From Oscillospiraceae bacterium (GTDB lineage Bacteria > Bacillota > Clostridia > Oscillospirales > Oscillospiraceae): a stretch of 64,000 bases of DNA. Below the pieces are notes generated by a model. It did not search any database, was not told the origin of the DNA, and saw only the letters and a list, made by a program, of their open reading frames with translations. Below, in pieces: positions 36,553-45,257 of this stretch. The position numbers and the translations under genes were made by a program. The stretch spans positions 1-64,000 of the forward strand of contig CACWYC010000004.1 in NCBI GenBank assembly GCA_902765025.1, given 5' to 3'. Each line of letters opens with the position of its first letter. Position 1 is the first letter of the stretch.

Positions 36553-38023
36553 GGGCGGATTCCTCTTCTTTAGTATAGGCGCTCTGGCTGCGCTGCATGG
36601 TGAACACGAAGGAGGTGACGCCGTTCTCACTGGTGACGGTAATCTTCTCCTTGTGCTGGTTCAAAATGGTCTTGACCACGTACAGGCCCAGGCCGTAGCC
36701 GTCCTTGTCCTCGCTGCGGGATTTGTCCGACTTGTGGAACCGCTCGAAGAGCAGCGGGATCTCCTGGGCGGCGATGGTGGCGCCGTGGTTGCGAACGGTG
36801 ACCAGGGCCTTTTCCCCGGCGGTGCGGACGCCCAGATACAGCGCCGTGCCGGGGGTGGCAAACTTGGCGGCGTTCTCCACCAGGTTATAAATCACCTGGG
36901 TAATCAGATCGTTGTCGCCCTGGACCATGACGGGCTCGTCGGGGATGTCGGCCTCCACGTCCAGGTGGCGGTCGATGATGCGCTGTTCCATGCTCAGCAG
37001 GGCCAGGCGCATGCTCTCGCACAGGTCGAAGTCCTTCTTCTTCATCTCCTTGCTCTGAATCTGGGAGATGTCCAGCATACGGCGGACCAGACGGCTGAGG
37101 CGGCGGCTCTCGTCGGAGATGATTTGCAGATACTGCCGCTCCTTCTCCGGGGGGATGGTGCCGTCCAGGATGCCGTCGGTGTAGCCGGCGATGGTGGTCA
37201 TGGGGGTTTTTAGCTCATGGCTGACGTTGGCGATGAAGTCACGGCGCTGGCGCTCCGTCTCCTGGAGGGAGTCGGCCATGGCGTTGAAGGAGCTGGCAAG
37301 CTCGGCAAGCTCGGCGCTGCTCTCCACGTTGGACATACGGACATCAAAGTTGCCGTCGGCATAGGCCCGGGTGGCCTCCACCATCTCGGTGATGGGCTGA
37401 ATCTGGCGCATGGCGGTGACGGAGCTGGCCAGAAACGCCACCAGCAAAATGGTGATGGACGTGACGAAGAAAAGACCGATGAAGGCCCGCCACATCTCCA
37501 AAAGGGCGGCGGCATCCATCACCGCCAGCACCATGCCGATGGGCACCTCGCCCGCCTCGATGGGCACGCCCACCACGTATTGCTTGGCCTCGTAGATGCC
37601 CCCCAGGGTGCCCCGGCCCTCATAGCGCATATCGCCGGACAGGGTTTGCTCCACCACCGTCTCCGGCACCTTCAGCGACTTGCCCACCAGGCTTTCGTCC
37701 GTGGTGAGCACCACGCCGCCCTGGGTGTTGCAGATGAGGAAGTCCACGTCCGTCATCCGGGAGGCCACCACCGCCAGCTTGCGCAGGGCCTCGTCCTGGT
37801 CGGTGGACTGGTCGATGCCGGCGGCGAAATAGTCCAGCGACATCTGGGCGATCAGCTCCGCCCGGGAGCGCATTTCGCTGCGGCGCTCGGACACGTTGAT
37901 GCTGAAGCTCAGGGCGAAGAAGGACACGCCCAGCAGCACCATGGTCAGCAGCACCATGCCCGCCGTCAGGGCAAACTGACGCCAATAGAGGCTGTTGAGA
38001 GTGTTACGGATACGCTCTTTCAT
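36518..38023 (-). CDS. Sensor histidine kinase (HAMP-HisKA-HATPase)
   Basis: A 501-residue membrane kinase: helix ~18-42, extracytoplasmic sensor to ~180, second helix ~180-202, HAMP, HisKA with His269 in NVSHELKTPMTT, and HATPase with NLVENAAKFA (N box) and DGYGLGLYVVKTI (G box). It should phosphorylate the OmpR-type regulator encoded 5 nt upstream. Overlap with an HtrA gene suggests envelope-stress sensing, similar to CssRS; this is context only. Confidence 0.92.
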   Translation of the reverse strand: MKERIRNTLNSLYWRQFALTAGMVLLTMVLLGVSFFALSFSINVSERRSEMRSRAELIAQMSLDYFAAGIDQSTDQDEALRKLAVVASRMTDVDFLICNTQGGVVLTTDESLVGKSLKVPETVVEQTLSGDMRYEGRGTLGGIYEAKQYVVGVPIEAGEVPIGMVLAVMDAAALLEMWRAFIGLFFVTSITILLVAFLASSVTAMRQIQPITEMVEATRAYADGNFDVRMSNVESSAELAELASSFNAMADSLQETERQRRDFIANVSHELKTPMTTIAGYTDGILDGTIPPEKERQYLQIISDESRRLSRLVRRMLDISQIQSKEMKKKDFDLCESMRLALLSMEQRIIDRHLDVEADIPDEPVMVQGDNDLITQVIYNLVENAAKFATPGTALYLGVRTAGEKALVTVRNHGATIAAQEIPLLFERFHKSDKSRSEDKDGYGLGLYVVKTILNQHKEKITVTSENGVTSFVFTMQRSQSAYTKEEESAHAGRKQREEHR

Positions 38024-38028
38024 GGCCG

Positions 38029-38712
38029 TTACTGCTTAACCTCGAACTTATAGCCCACGCCCCAGACGGTTTTCAGCGCCCACTGGTCGGACACGTTCTC
38101 CACTTTTTCCCGCAGGCGCTTGATGTGGACGTCCACGGTGCGGCTGTCGCCGAAATAGTCAAAGCCCCAGACCTCGTCCAGGAGCTGGTTGCGGGTATAG
38201 ACCCGGTTGGGAGTGGCGGCCAGGTGGTACAATAGCTCCAATTCCTTGGGGGGCGTGTCCACCTTTTTGCCGTCCACCAGCAGCTCGTAGCTGTCCAGGT
38301 TGATCTCCAGCTTATCGAAGGTCAGCTTTTTGCTGGTGTCGTTGGGAATCTCGCTGCGGCGCAGCACGGCGTTGATGCGGGCCATCAGCTCCTTCATCTC
38401 AAAGGGCTTCACCAGATAGTCGTCGGCGCCCCGCTCCAGGCCGGTGATGCGGTCGTCCACGTCGGACTTGGCGGTGAGCATGATGATGGGGGTCTTGGCC
38501 TTGCTGCGGATATGGTCGCACACGGCCCAGCCGTCCATGACGGGCAGCATGATGTCCAGCAGCACCATGTCCGGGGCCTGGGCGTCATACTCCTCCACGG
38601 CCTTGCCGCCGTCGTAGGCCAGGCGGACCTCAAAGCCCTCTTTTTCCAGATACATGCGGAGCAGCTCGGAGATGTTCCGATCGTCCTCCACCACGAGGAT
38701 ATTGCGTGCCAT
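38029..38712 (-). CDS. OmpR/PhoB-type response regulator
   Basis: A 227-residue regulator: receiver with acidic pocket VVEDD, phosphoacceptor Asp53 (MVLLDIMLPVMDGW), Thr/Lys switch residues (MLTAKSD, LVKPFEMKEL), and a winged-helix domain (YTRNQLLDEVWGFDYFGDSR then TVDVHIKRLREKVE). First gene of the regulator-kinase-protease operon. A TATAAT (38764-38769, minus) lies about 50 nt upstream but has no good -35 box, which would suit an activated promoter. Confidence 0.93.
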   Translation of the reverse strand: MARNILVVEDDRNISELLRMYLEKEGFEVRLAYDGGKAVEEYDAQAPDMVLLDIMLPVMDGWAVCDHIRSKAKTPIIMLTAKSDVDDRITGLERGADDYLVKPFEMKELMARINAVLRRSEIPNDTSKKLTFDKLEINLDSYELLVDGKKVDTPPKELELLYHLAATPNRVYTRNQLLDEVWGFDYFGDSRTVDVHIKRLREKVENVSDQWALKTVWGVGYKFEVKQ

Positions 38713-38839
38713 AAGCGATTTACCTCCCTGTCACGCGGAAATGGCGGTATTTTTCACGTGTTCATTATACCGAATGGCGGCGGCGTTTCCTGAATAAATT
38801 GTAAATTCGCCCCGCTTAACAGGGTATTATACCACGGTT

Positions 38840-39850
38840 TTACGGATTTGTATACCCTCCCAGGGTGACGCCGGTGTAGTACCACTGCAAAATCTCCTGC
38901 CACGTCTTGCCCTGGCGGGCCAGCTCGTTGGCGCCGTACTGGCTCATGCCCACGCCGTGGCCGTAGCCGGTGACCCGGAAGGTGACGCTCTCCCCCTCCC
39001 GGGCCACGGTGAAGGCGGTGGAGCGCAGGCCGTAGAGCCGCCGCATCTCCGCCCCGGACACGGTGACGCCGCCCACGGTGAGGGAGCCCACCCGGCCCGA
39101 GGCGTCCGCCACGGGGCTGCCCAGCCAGTCGCCGGAGAAATCCGCCTCCGGGTGGGCGGCGGCAAAGGTGGCCCGGAAGTCGGCCTCGGACAGGGTCTTG
39201 ACGCTGTAATAGTTGGGCACGGTGTCCGCCCCCTCGGGGCTCTCCACGCTGACAAGATAGGGCAGGTCCGCCGCCCACACGTCGGCGCAGCGGGCGGTGG
39301 CCCCGCCGGAGGAGGAGTGGAACACCGCCATGATGGGCTGATTATCATAGAGGGCCACCACGCCGTCGGTGGCGGCCACGGCGTCCTTGACCCGCTGGGA
39401 CAGGGCTTCATACTGGTCGCCCCACTTGGCCTTGGCCTCCGCCTGGCTCAAATAGGCGCTGCAGCAGCCGGGGTCGTCGCACACGTCCGCCTGGGGGTGG
39501 CGGGGCTTGCCGCCGGAGCGAATCTGATAGAGAATATAGGTGCGCTCCGCCACCGCCTGGGCCGACAGCGCCGCCGCCTCAAAGGAGGGCAGCATCTCCC
39601 CCTGCACCACGCAGGGCAGGTACTCCGCCATGGTCATGGTCTCCACCGTGTCGCCGATCAGCACCCGGAGGGACATCTCCGCATCATGCAGGCCCACGGG
39701 GGCCGTTTCCTCCGCCGGGGTGGGGGCGGCGGTGGCCGCCGGGGCGGGCTGCACCTCTTCATCGGCAGGGGCGCTCTCCCCGGCGTGGAGCCAGGTGAGG
39801 GCAAAGAGAAGGGCCGTCAGCGCGAGGCCCACGGTGATGCTCTCTTTCAT
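38840..39850 (-). CDS. spoIID: SpoIID/LytB domain protein (stage II sporulation protein D-like)
   Basis: A 336-residue membrane-anchored protein: N-terminal hydrophobic helix, Ala/Pro-rich linker, then a SpoIID domain (MAEYLPCVVQGEMLPSFEAA, ALSAQAVAERTYILYQ, HSSSGGATA, and GYGHGVGMSQYGANELARQG). SpoIID is a lytic transglycosylase needed for engulfment of the forespore. I start at ATG 39850 after AAAGGA, since the upstream GTG is too close to that site. CGTACAAT at 39874-39881 could be a sigma-E -10 box. It may instead be a LytB-like paralogue. Confidence 0.85.
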   Translation of the reverse strand: MKESITVGLALTALLFALTWLHAGESAPADEEVQPAPAATAAPTPAEETAPVGLHDAEMSLRVLIGDTVETMTMAEYLPCVVQGEMLPSFEAAALSAQAVAERTYILYQIRSGGKPRHPQADVCDDPGCCSAYLSQAEAKAKWGDQYEALSQRVKDAVAATDGVVALYDNQPIMAVFHSSSGGATARCADVWAADLPYLVSVESPEGADTVPNYYSVKTLSEADFRATFAAAHPEADFSGDWLGSPVADASGRVGSLTVGGVTVSGAEMRRLYGLRSTAFTVAREGESVTFRVTGYGHGVGMSQYGANELARQGKTWQEILQWYYTGVTLGGYTNP

Positions 39851-39873
39851 AAGGGTCACATCCTTTCCTCCCC

Positions 39874-39881
39874 ATTGTACG
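39874..39881 (-). promoter_or_regulatory. Possible sigma-E -10 box of spoIID
   Basis: Minus strand CGTACAAT, identical to the -10 element before yaaL-bofA and 23 nt from the start codon against 22 nt there. No convincing sigma-E -35 box accompanies it. Confidence 0.35.
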
Positions 39882-40043
39882 AAAAGGGGCGGGAAGAAAA
39901 GGACAAAGCCTGTCGGCGGTGAAAAGATTGTTTGCGCGGAATTTAATACATTTTTAATATTTTATCCCGAACTTTTGTAACATAAGGCGGGTATCTTAAT
40001 ATCTGCAAGAGACAAATACTTTTTTCATCTATCTTCCTACCAT

Positions 40044-40074
40044 TAAAAGCCGAGGGCGTTTCGCCCCCGGCTTT
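40044..40074 (-). terminator. Terminator of tadA
   Basis: AAAGCCG-GGGGC and GCCCTCGGCTTT on the minus strand around a GAAAC loop, one mismatch, then TTAA. Confidence 0.65.
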
Positions 40075-40110
40075 ATGGTTTTTTTACCTTTTTGAATACG
40101 GCAAAGGTCA

Positions 40111-40560
40111 TTACCGCATTTTTTTGAAGAAGTCGGACAGGACGGCGGCGCAGTCCTCTGCCAGGATGCCGCCCACCAGTTGGGGGTGGTGGGGAAAGTC
40201 CTCCATAAAGAGGTTCAGCACGCCGCCGCAGGCCCCCATGGCCCGGTCACGGGCACCGTAGAACACCCGGCGGACGCGGGCGTTGACGATGGCCCCGGCG
40301 CACATGGGGCAGGGCTCCAGGGTGACGTACAAATCGCAGTCCTCCAGCCGCCAGGAGCCCAGGGCGGCGTTGGCCTGGGCCATGGCTTCCATCTCCGCGT
40401 GGGAGGCCACGGACTGCTTCTCCTCCCGGCGGTTGCGGCCCCGGCCGACGATGGCGCCGTCCTTGACGATGACGCAGCCCACCGGCACCTCCCCCGCCGC
40501 GGCGGCCTCCCGGGCCAGGGCAAGGGCCTGGGCCATAAACTGTTGATGCACGGTTTCCAT
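40111..40560 (-). CDS. tadA: tRNA-specific adenosine deaminase
   Basis: A 149-residue deaminase that converts the wobble A34 of tRNA-Arg(ACG) to inosine. Zinc/catalytic motif HAE (His54, Glu56) in SVASHAEMEAM and PCPMC (Cys84, Cys87) are intact, with VPVGCVIVKDGAIVGRGRNR upstream. Length is standard. It is divergent from the yaaL-bofA pair. Confidence 0.95.
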   Translation of the reverse strand: METVHQQFMAQALALAREAAAAGEVPVGCVIVKDGAIVGRGRNRREEKQSVASHAEMEAMAQANAALGSWRLEDCDLYVTLEPCPMCAGAIVNARVRRVFYGARDRAMGACGGVLNLFMEDFPHHPQLVGGILAEDCAAVLSDFFKKMR

Positions 40561-40588
40561 GGCGGGACGCTCCTTTGATTAAACTCTG

Positions 40589-40616
40589 GCATATTTGTCC
40601 AAACTACCCGTACAAT
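40589..40616 (+). promoter_or_regulatory. Sigma-E-like sporulation promoter of yaaL-bofA
   Basis: GCATATT (40589-40595) matches the Bacillus sigma-E -35 consensus KMATATT in full; CGTACAAT (40609-40616) matches CATACAMT at 7 of 8; spacer 13 nt. bofA is a sigma-E gene in Bacillus subtilis. No comparable sigma-A pair is present. Confidence 0.65.
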
Positions 40617-40638
40617 AATGGTACAAGGAGGAAGGACT

Positions 40639-40932
40639 ATGCCCCGTAAACGTGACCGGTCTGACCCGGAGATGGCCAGCCTTTTGCAGGAGATGGCCGG
40701 GCTGAGTGAGACCATGAAGGACGCCTATGTGCGCTTCAACTGCGTGGATGACCCGGACCTCATTGAGGCCACCATCTTTGAGATCAACGCCTGCAAGGCC
40801 CGGTACAATTATATTCTGCGGTGCGTCAAGGCCAAAAACGGCGCCCCCATGGCCCGGCCCCACGCCGTGGCGGTGCCCAAGGTGGCGGTGGCGGCTGTCA
40901 GCGCGGAGGGAGGTGACGTATGCCTTACGTGA
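40639..40932 (+). CDS. DUF2508 (YaaL-like) protein
   Basis: A 97-residue helical protein of the DUF2508/YaaL family, usually encoded just before bofA. The conserved part is LSETMKDAYVRFNCVDDPDL followed by IEATIFEINACKARYNYILR. The Ala/Val-rich tail is not conserved. AAGGAGG lies 7 nt before ATG 40639. It overlaps bofA by 13 nt, so the two are coupled. Function unknown. Confidence 0.82.
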   Translation: MPRKRDRSDPEMASLLQEMAGLSETMKDAYVRFNCVDDPDLIEATIFEINACKARYNYILRCVKAKNGAPMARPHAVAVPKVAVAAVSAEGGDVCLT

Positions 40933-41186
40933 CGTGGATCGCCGCAGGGGCGGTGGGCCTTTTCCTGCTGCTGGCGGTGGGGCGGCTGGTGAAGTCGCCG
41001 CTAAAGCTCATCGTGCGGGTGGGGGTGAATACCGCGTTGGGCCTTTTCGCCCTGTGGCTATTGAACATGACCGCGCCCTACACCGGGCTCTCCCTGGGGA
41101 TGAACTGGTTCAACGCCCTGGCGGTGGGCATTCTGGGACTGCCGGGGCTGGGGCTGTTGCTGCTGGTGCAGTGGGTGCTGCTGTAA
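40920..41186 (+). CDS. bofA: Pro-sigma-K processing inhibitor BofA family
   Basis: An 88-residue membrane protein with three hydrophobic segments and the family block LIVRVGVNTALGLFALWLLN followed by GMNWFNALAVGILGLPGLGL. BofA holds the SpoIVFB protease inactive in the mother cell until the forespore signals, which delays sigma-K. Coupled to the DUF2508 gene and under a sigma-E-like promoter. Confidence 0.9.
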   Translation: MPYVTWIAAGAVGLFLLLAVGRLVKSPLKLIVRVGVNTALGLFALWLLNMTAPYTGLSLGMNWFNALAVGILGLPGLGLLLLVQWVLL

Positions 41187-41189
41187 GCG

Positions 41190-42197
41190 TCAGTTAAACC
41201 GCACCACACGGTGGGCCACCTTGTAGAGAGCCCGGACGAAGGCGGCGCCGCCTTTGCCGGGGATAGACGCCAGGCGCAGCACGATCTGACGGCGGAAACG
41301 GTCCGCCCACGGTGCGTCGTATGCCCGGCAGGCGCGCCACATCTCCGCCAAATCCTGCTCCGCCTGGGCGGTGCCGCTGAGGCGGGCGCAGAGGACGGAG
41401 ATGGCCAGCATGACCAGCAGCTCATGGCGGCAATAGGCCCGCTGGCGCTTTTCCGGCAAGTCGTCCAAGTGGCAGCAGGTGAAGCACAATTCCGTGACCT
41501 TGAGCTGGTGGGCATAATGGCGGGTCATCACGTCCGCCTGGACGCTCTGGCCGCCCCGGCCGATGAAGTAGCGGTACAGATCCAGATTCATGTAATACAT
41601 CTTCTGTGCGCTGCGCAGGTTGCCGTAGACCATGTAGTTGTCCTCATAAAAGGTGTGCTTGGGCATCTGCAGGCCGGTCTGGCGCAACAGCGCCGTGCGG
41701 AAGGTGCAGGCGTGAATCATGAGAATCTGGTCTATGCGGAAGGGTCGGGTCTCGCCCCAGGTGAACACCCGGTCCTGGGGCAGGGCGTTGGAGAAATTGA
41801 TGGAGCGATTGCCCTTGCCGTCGGCGTGCTCATAATAGTAATTGGTGATAAAAAGATCCACGCCGCCCCGGCGGTCCACCGCCTCCAGCGTGTCTAAAAA
41901 GCGGGGGAAATCCAGCAGCCAGTCGTCGCTGTCCACGGTTTTGAAATAGGTGCCGGTGGCCCGGGCCAGGCCCTGGTTGATGCCCTCGCCGTGGCCGCCG
42001 TTTTCCTGGTGGACCACCCGGACCATGGAGGGGTACGATTCCGCGTAGCGGTCGGCGATCTCCCCGGTGCGGTCGGTGGAGCCGTCGTCGATGATGATGA
42101 TTTCCACCCGCTCACCGCCGATGAGCAGGCTGTCGATGCACTTTTCCATATAGTCCTGGGAGTTGTAGCAGGGTACGGTGACGGTCAGGAGTTTCAT
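41190..42197 (-). CDS. Family 2 glycosyltransferase
   Basis: A 335-residue GT-A enzyme: LTVTVPCYNSQDYMEKCIDS at the start, EIIIIDDGSTDRT, VVHQENGGHGEGINQGL, and the metal-site TVDSDDWL. No membrane helix. It probably adds a sugar to a cell-surface polymer; donor and acceptor are not visible. GAGGAAAA precedes ATG. The gene converges on bofA with only a 3-nt gap and no clear terminator between them. Confidence 0.87.
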   Translation of the reverse strand: MKLLTVTVPCYNSQDYMEKCIDSLLIGGERVEIIIIDDGSTDRTGEIADRYAESYPSMVRVVHQENGGHGEGINQGLARATGTYFKTVDSDDWLLDFPRFLDTLEAVDRRGGVDLFITNYYYEHADGKGNRSINFSNALPQDRVFTWGETRPFRIDQILMIHACTFRTALLRQTGLQMPKHTFYEDNYMVYGNLRSAQKMYYMNLDLYRYFIGRGGQSVQADVMTRHYAHQLKVTELCFTCCHLDDLPEKRQRAYCRHELLVMLAISVLCARLSGTAQAEQDLAEMWRACRAYDAPWADRFRRQIVLRLASIPGKGGAAFVRALYKVAHRVVRFN

Positions 42198-42250
42198 GAT
42201 GTTTTCCTCTATCTATCCACAGTTTCCGCTTGCCCCGGAAGGGCGGGGCG

Positions 42251-42327
42251 AAAAAAACAATGCTGCATAACGGTGCCCTCCGGGCCTTCTGCGTTCCTTT
42301 TGGCAGGAGGCACGGAGGGCAGTGTTA
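42251..42327 (-). terminator. Possible terminator behind the GH3 gene
   Basis: On the minus strand AAC-ACT-GCCCTCCG and CGGAGGGC-ACC-GTT form an extended stem, followed after ~10 nt by TTTTTTT. Confidence 0.4.
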
Positions 42328-42379
42328 TATTGTATTACATTTTTTTCGACATGTCCAGCGTTGAAACGGGCAAAGGCGG

Positions 42380-44428
42380 TCACACCAGTTCTTTTTGCCG
42401 CCGGGCCCGCTTGCGCTGCCGGAAAAAGCCTGCCGCCAGCTTGCCCACGCCCTTGCAAAGGCCCAGGGCGTGGCCGTTGACGATGTCCAGGATGCCGTCG
42501 CACATCTCCTGGGACACCAGGCCACCCGCCATCTTGCCGATGGCCCGGATGGGCATGTTGTAGATAAACGTGATGTTCAGATCCGGCTCACCCTTTTCGA
42601 TGCTCTTGCGGAGCATGGCGTCCATGACCCGCCACACCAGGCGGGCCTTCAGGCTGCGGGCGTAGTAGAGCTGGGCGATGGCGTCGTTGGGCTGGATGGT
42701 GCCGGCCCAGTGGCCATCGGGAATCTCGTGGCCCAACAGGGCTTCGTATTCCCCATCGGAGACGGCCTTGATATGGCCGCTGACGTAGCTGGGCAGCCGG
42801 GACAAATCCTCACAGGCGGGGGCGCCGGTGCCCGCCACGGTGACGGTGCCGGACAGGCGCACGTCCGCCACGCTGGCACAAATCTGAATCTCATAGTCGC
42901 CGCCGTCCACCTCGAAGCGGTCGGTGACGGTGTTCCAGTAGCGGAAGGCCTTGTCGTCCAGGGGGATGGTGACGGTTTTGCTCTCGCCGGCCTTCAAAAA
43001 CACCTTTTGGAAGCCTTTCAGCTCTTTATTGGGGCGGTAGACGGTGGGGTTGACGGCGTGAACGTAGAGCTGGGCCACCTCGGCGCCGTCTCTGTGGCCG
43101 GTGTTGGTGAGGGTGAAGGCGGCCTCCTTTTCGGAGACCTTGAGGTCAGAATACGCGAAGGTGGTGTAGCTCAGGCCGAAGCCAAAGGGGAACAGGACGG
43201 GGACGCGGGCGGTGTCGTAATAGCGGTAGCCCACGTAGAGGCCCTCCCGGTATTCCACATTGCGCTCACGGGCGGGGAAATAGGGGGCGGAGGAGCAGTC
43301 CTCATACCGGAGGGGGTAGCTCTCGGACAGCTTGCCGGAGGGGTTGACCTCCCCCAGCAGCACCCGCAGCACGGCGGAGGCGCCGGCCTGGCCGCACAGG
43401 TAGCCGTGTACCACGGCTTTGCAGCGGTCCAGCCAGGGCATCTCGATGCTGGAACCGGCGGAGAGCACCACAATCACGTTGGGGTTGGCGTGGGAGACGG
43501 CTTGGAGGGTCTCTATCTGGCACTGGGGGATGGCGAGGGTGGCGCGGTCCAGGCCCTCGGACTCGCTGATTTCATCCAGGCCCAGGTACAGCAGCACGTA
43601 ATCCGCCTGTTTGGCAAGGTCGGCGGCCTGCTGCATCATGGCCTTGTCGGGGGCGCCGTGGCGGGGGTAGCCGGGGGCGAAGCCCGCCACATTGAGGTCA
43701 AATTGGCCGATGACGTCCATGGTGTTGTCCAGCTTGGTGCAGTTGACCACGGAAGAACCCGCGCCCTGGTAGCGGGCCTTTTGGGCAAACTCGCCGATGA
43801 CGGCCACACGGCTGCCCCGTTTAAGGGGCAAAATGTTGTCCTCATTTTTCAGCAGGACGATGGACTGCTCGCTGGCCTTTTGGGCAAAGGCGTGGTGGGC
43901 GTCCACGTCAAAGGGCTTGCCCTTGAGGTCGTCCACGGCCTTGCGGGTGGACAGCACCACATCCAGCAGTTCATCTACCCGCACGTCCACCTCTTCCTCG
44001 CTGATGCGGCCCTCGTAGACGGCCTGCATCAGCTGGTGGGGGCTGTCGCCGCCGGTGGAGGGCATCTCCAGATGGGAGCCGGCCCGGACGCCGTCCACAA
44101 AGTCGTTGCAGGCGCCCCAGTCGGACACCACGAAGCCGTCGAAGCCCCAGGTGTCCCGGAGGATTTTTTGGAGAAGCTGCTCGTTTTCGTTGGCGTATAC
44201 GCCGTTGACCATGTTATAGGAGGACATGATGGCCTTGGGATGGCCCTCGGTGACGGCGATCTCAAAATTGGTGAGGTAGATCTCCCGCAGCGTGCGCTGG
44301 TCCACCACGGAGTTGGAGGCCATGCGGCGCAGCTCCATGTTGTTGGCGGCGAAGTGCTTGGGGCAGGCGGAGACGCCGTTTTTCTGGATGCCCCGGATGT
44401 GCACCGGCAACACCCACGGCAGCCTCAT
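42380..44428 (-). CDS. GH3 beta-glucosidase-like, 5'-truncated
   Basis: A 682-residue frame of a glycoside hydrolase family 3 protein. From HIRGIQKNGVSACPKHFAAN onward it matches, with nucleophile Asp in GFVVSDWGACNDFVDG, the alpha/beta sandwich (SIVLLKNEDNILPLKRGSRV), and a C-terminal fibronectin III-like domain (LKGFQKVFLKAGESKTVTIP). The first ~100 residues of the TIM barrel are missing: similarity stops at ~44404 and the 10 codons before it are read from an opposing GH43 gene. Probably inactive or an assembly join. It has no ribosome site at ATG 44428. Confidence 0.82.
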   Translation of the reverse strand: MRLPWVLPVHIRGIQKNGVSACPKHFAANNMELRRMASNSVVDQRTLREIYLTNFEIAVTEGHPKAIMSSYNMVNGVYANENEQLLQKILRDTWGFDGFVVSDWGACNDFVDGVRAGSHLEMPSTGGDSPHQLMQAVYEGRISEEEVDVRVDELLDVVLSTRKAVDDLKGKPFDVDAHHAFAQKASEQSIVLLKNEDNILPLKRGSRVAVIGEFAQKARYQGAGSSVVNCTKLDNTMDVIGQFDLNVAGFAPGYPRHGAPDKAMMQQAADLAKQADYVLLYLGLDEISESEGLDRATLAIPQCQIETLQAVSHANPNVIVVLSAGSSIEMPWLDRCKAVVHGYLCGQAGASAVLRVLLGEVNPSGKLSESYPLRYEDCSSAPYFPARERNVEYREGLYVGYRYYDTARVPVLFPFGFGLSYTTFAYSDLKVSEKEAAFTLTNTGHRDGAEVAQLYVHAVNPTVYRPNKELKGFQKVFLKAGESKTVTIPLDDKAFRYWNTVTDRFEVDGGDYEIQICASVADVRLSGTVTVAGTGAPACEDLSRLPSYVSGHIKAVSDGEYEALLGHEIPDGHWAGTIQPNDAIAQLYYARSLKARLVWRVMDAMLRKSIEKGEPDLNITFIYNMPIRAIGKMAGGLVSQEMCDGILDIVNGHALGLCKGVGKLAAGFFRQRKRARRQKELV

Positions 44429-45014
44429 CGAAATCGGCGAACGGTACTACATCTTCTACCACCGCCACTCCAACCGCAAGCAGAGCTCCCGCCAGGCCTG
44501 CGCCGAGGAGATCCGCTTTGCAGACGGCAAATTCCACCAGGCGGAGATGACCTCCTGCGGCCTCAACGGCGGCCCCCTGGCAGGCGTGGGCCACTACCCG
44601 GCCTACATCGCCTGCAACGTGTACGGCATACACGGCACCCGGTTTATGTCCATGGTGAAATACCGCAAGGGTCTGAACCCCTTCCTGACCCAGAAGGGCG
44701 GCGACCGGGAGGAGGGGCCGGACCAGTACGTGTCCAACTTCTGCACCGACTGCACCGTGGGCTTCAAGTATTTTGACCTGCGCAAGACCCGCTCCCTCGC
44801 CGTGCAGCTCCAGGGCTACGGCAACGGCTGTGCCGTCACCGTCCGTACGGAGGAGCACGGAGCGCCCATTCTCCGCATCCCGGTGGAGACCTGCCTGGAG
44901 CCCAAGACCTTCTCCGCCCTCCTGCCCGCAGGGCTGGGCGAAAAAGAGGCCCTCTACTTTAGCTTAGAGGGCAAGGGCGGCAGCTTCGACTTTATCTCTT
45001 TTGATTTGGCGTAA
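44397..45014 (+). pseudogene. GH43-like glycosidase, 3' part only
   Basis: From TGNTHGSLIEIGERYYIFYH onward (about residue 3 of the open frame at ATG 44397) the translation matches the last ~200 residues of a GH43 beta-xylosidase/arabinofuranosidase-like protein, including SRQACAEEIRFADGKFHQAE. The catalytic first half of the five-blade propeller is absent and no ribosome site precedes it. It starts exactly where the divergent GH3 gene loses its own start. The stop is at 45012. Confidence 0.75.
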
Positions 45015-45079
45015 TTGGCAGCATAGCGAAAGGGCGCTGCGAAAAAGTCGATTAGCAGAAAACGGTCTCGTTTCACTTG

Positions 45080-45226
45080 TAGGGGACGCCGCCCCCGGCG
45101 TCCCGGCGGAAAAACCTTATCATAGCAGCAATCTCCGGCAAATTCGGGCTTTTCCCGTTTTTGCCGGAGATTGTTATTGTGTAGTTTCTTTGTGCTGCGC
45201 GGGCTGCCGGGGCGTCAGCCCCTACA
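45080..45226. repeat. Palindromic repeats behind the GH43 remnant
   Basis: 45080-45105 holds GGGACGCC-GCCCCC-GGCGTCCC; 45200-45226 holds GGGCTG-CCGGGGCGT-CAGCCC + CTAC. Between them AATCTCCGGCAAA and TTTGCCGGAGATT (about 45130-45174) form a 13-bp stem. Confidence 0.6.
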
Positions 45227-45257
45227 TTATGTCATAGGCTATCTTCACAGTCCTTTT

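Noticed and set aside
42395..44776. 793-residue plus-strand frame opposite the GH3 gene
   Set aside because: Antisense shadow; it crosses the GH3/GH43 junction without a plausible product.
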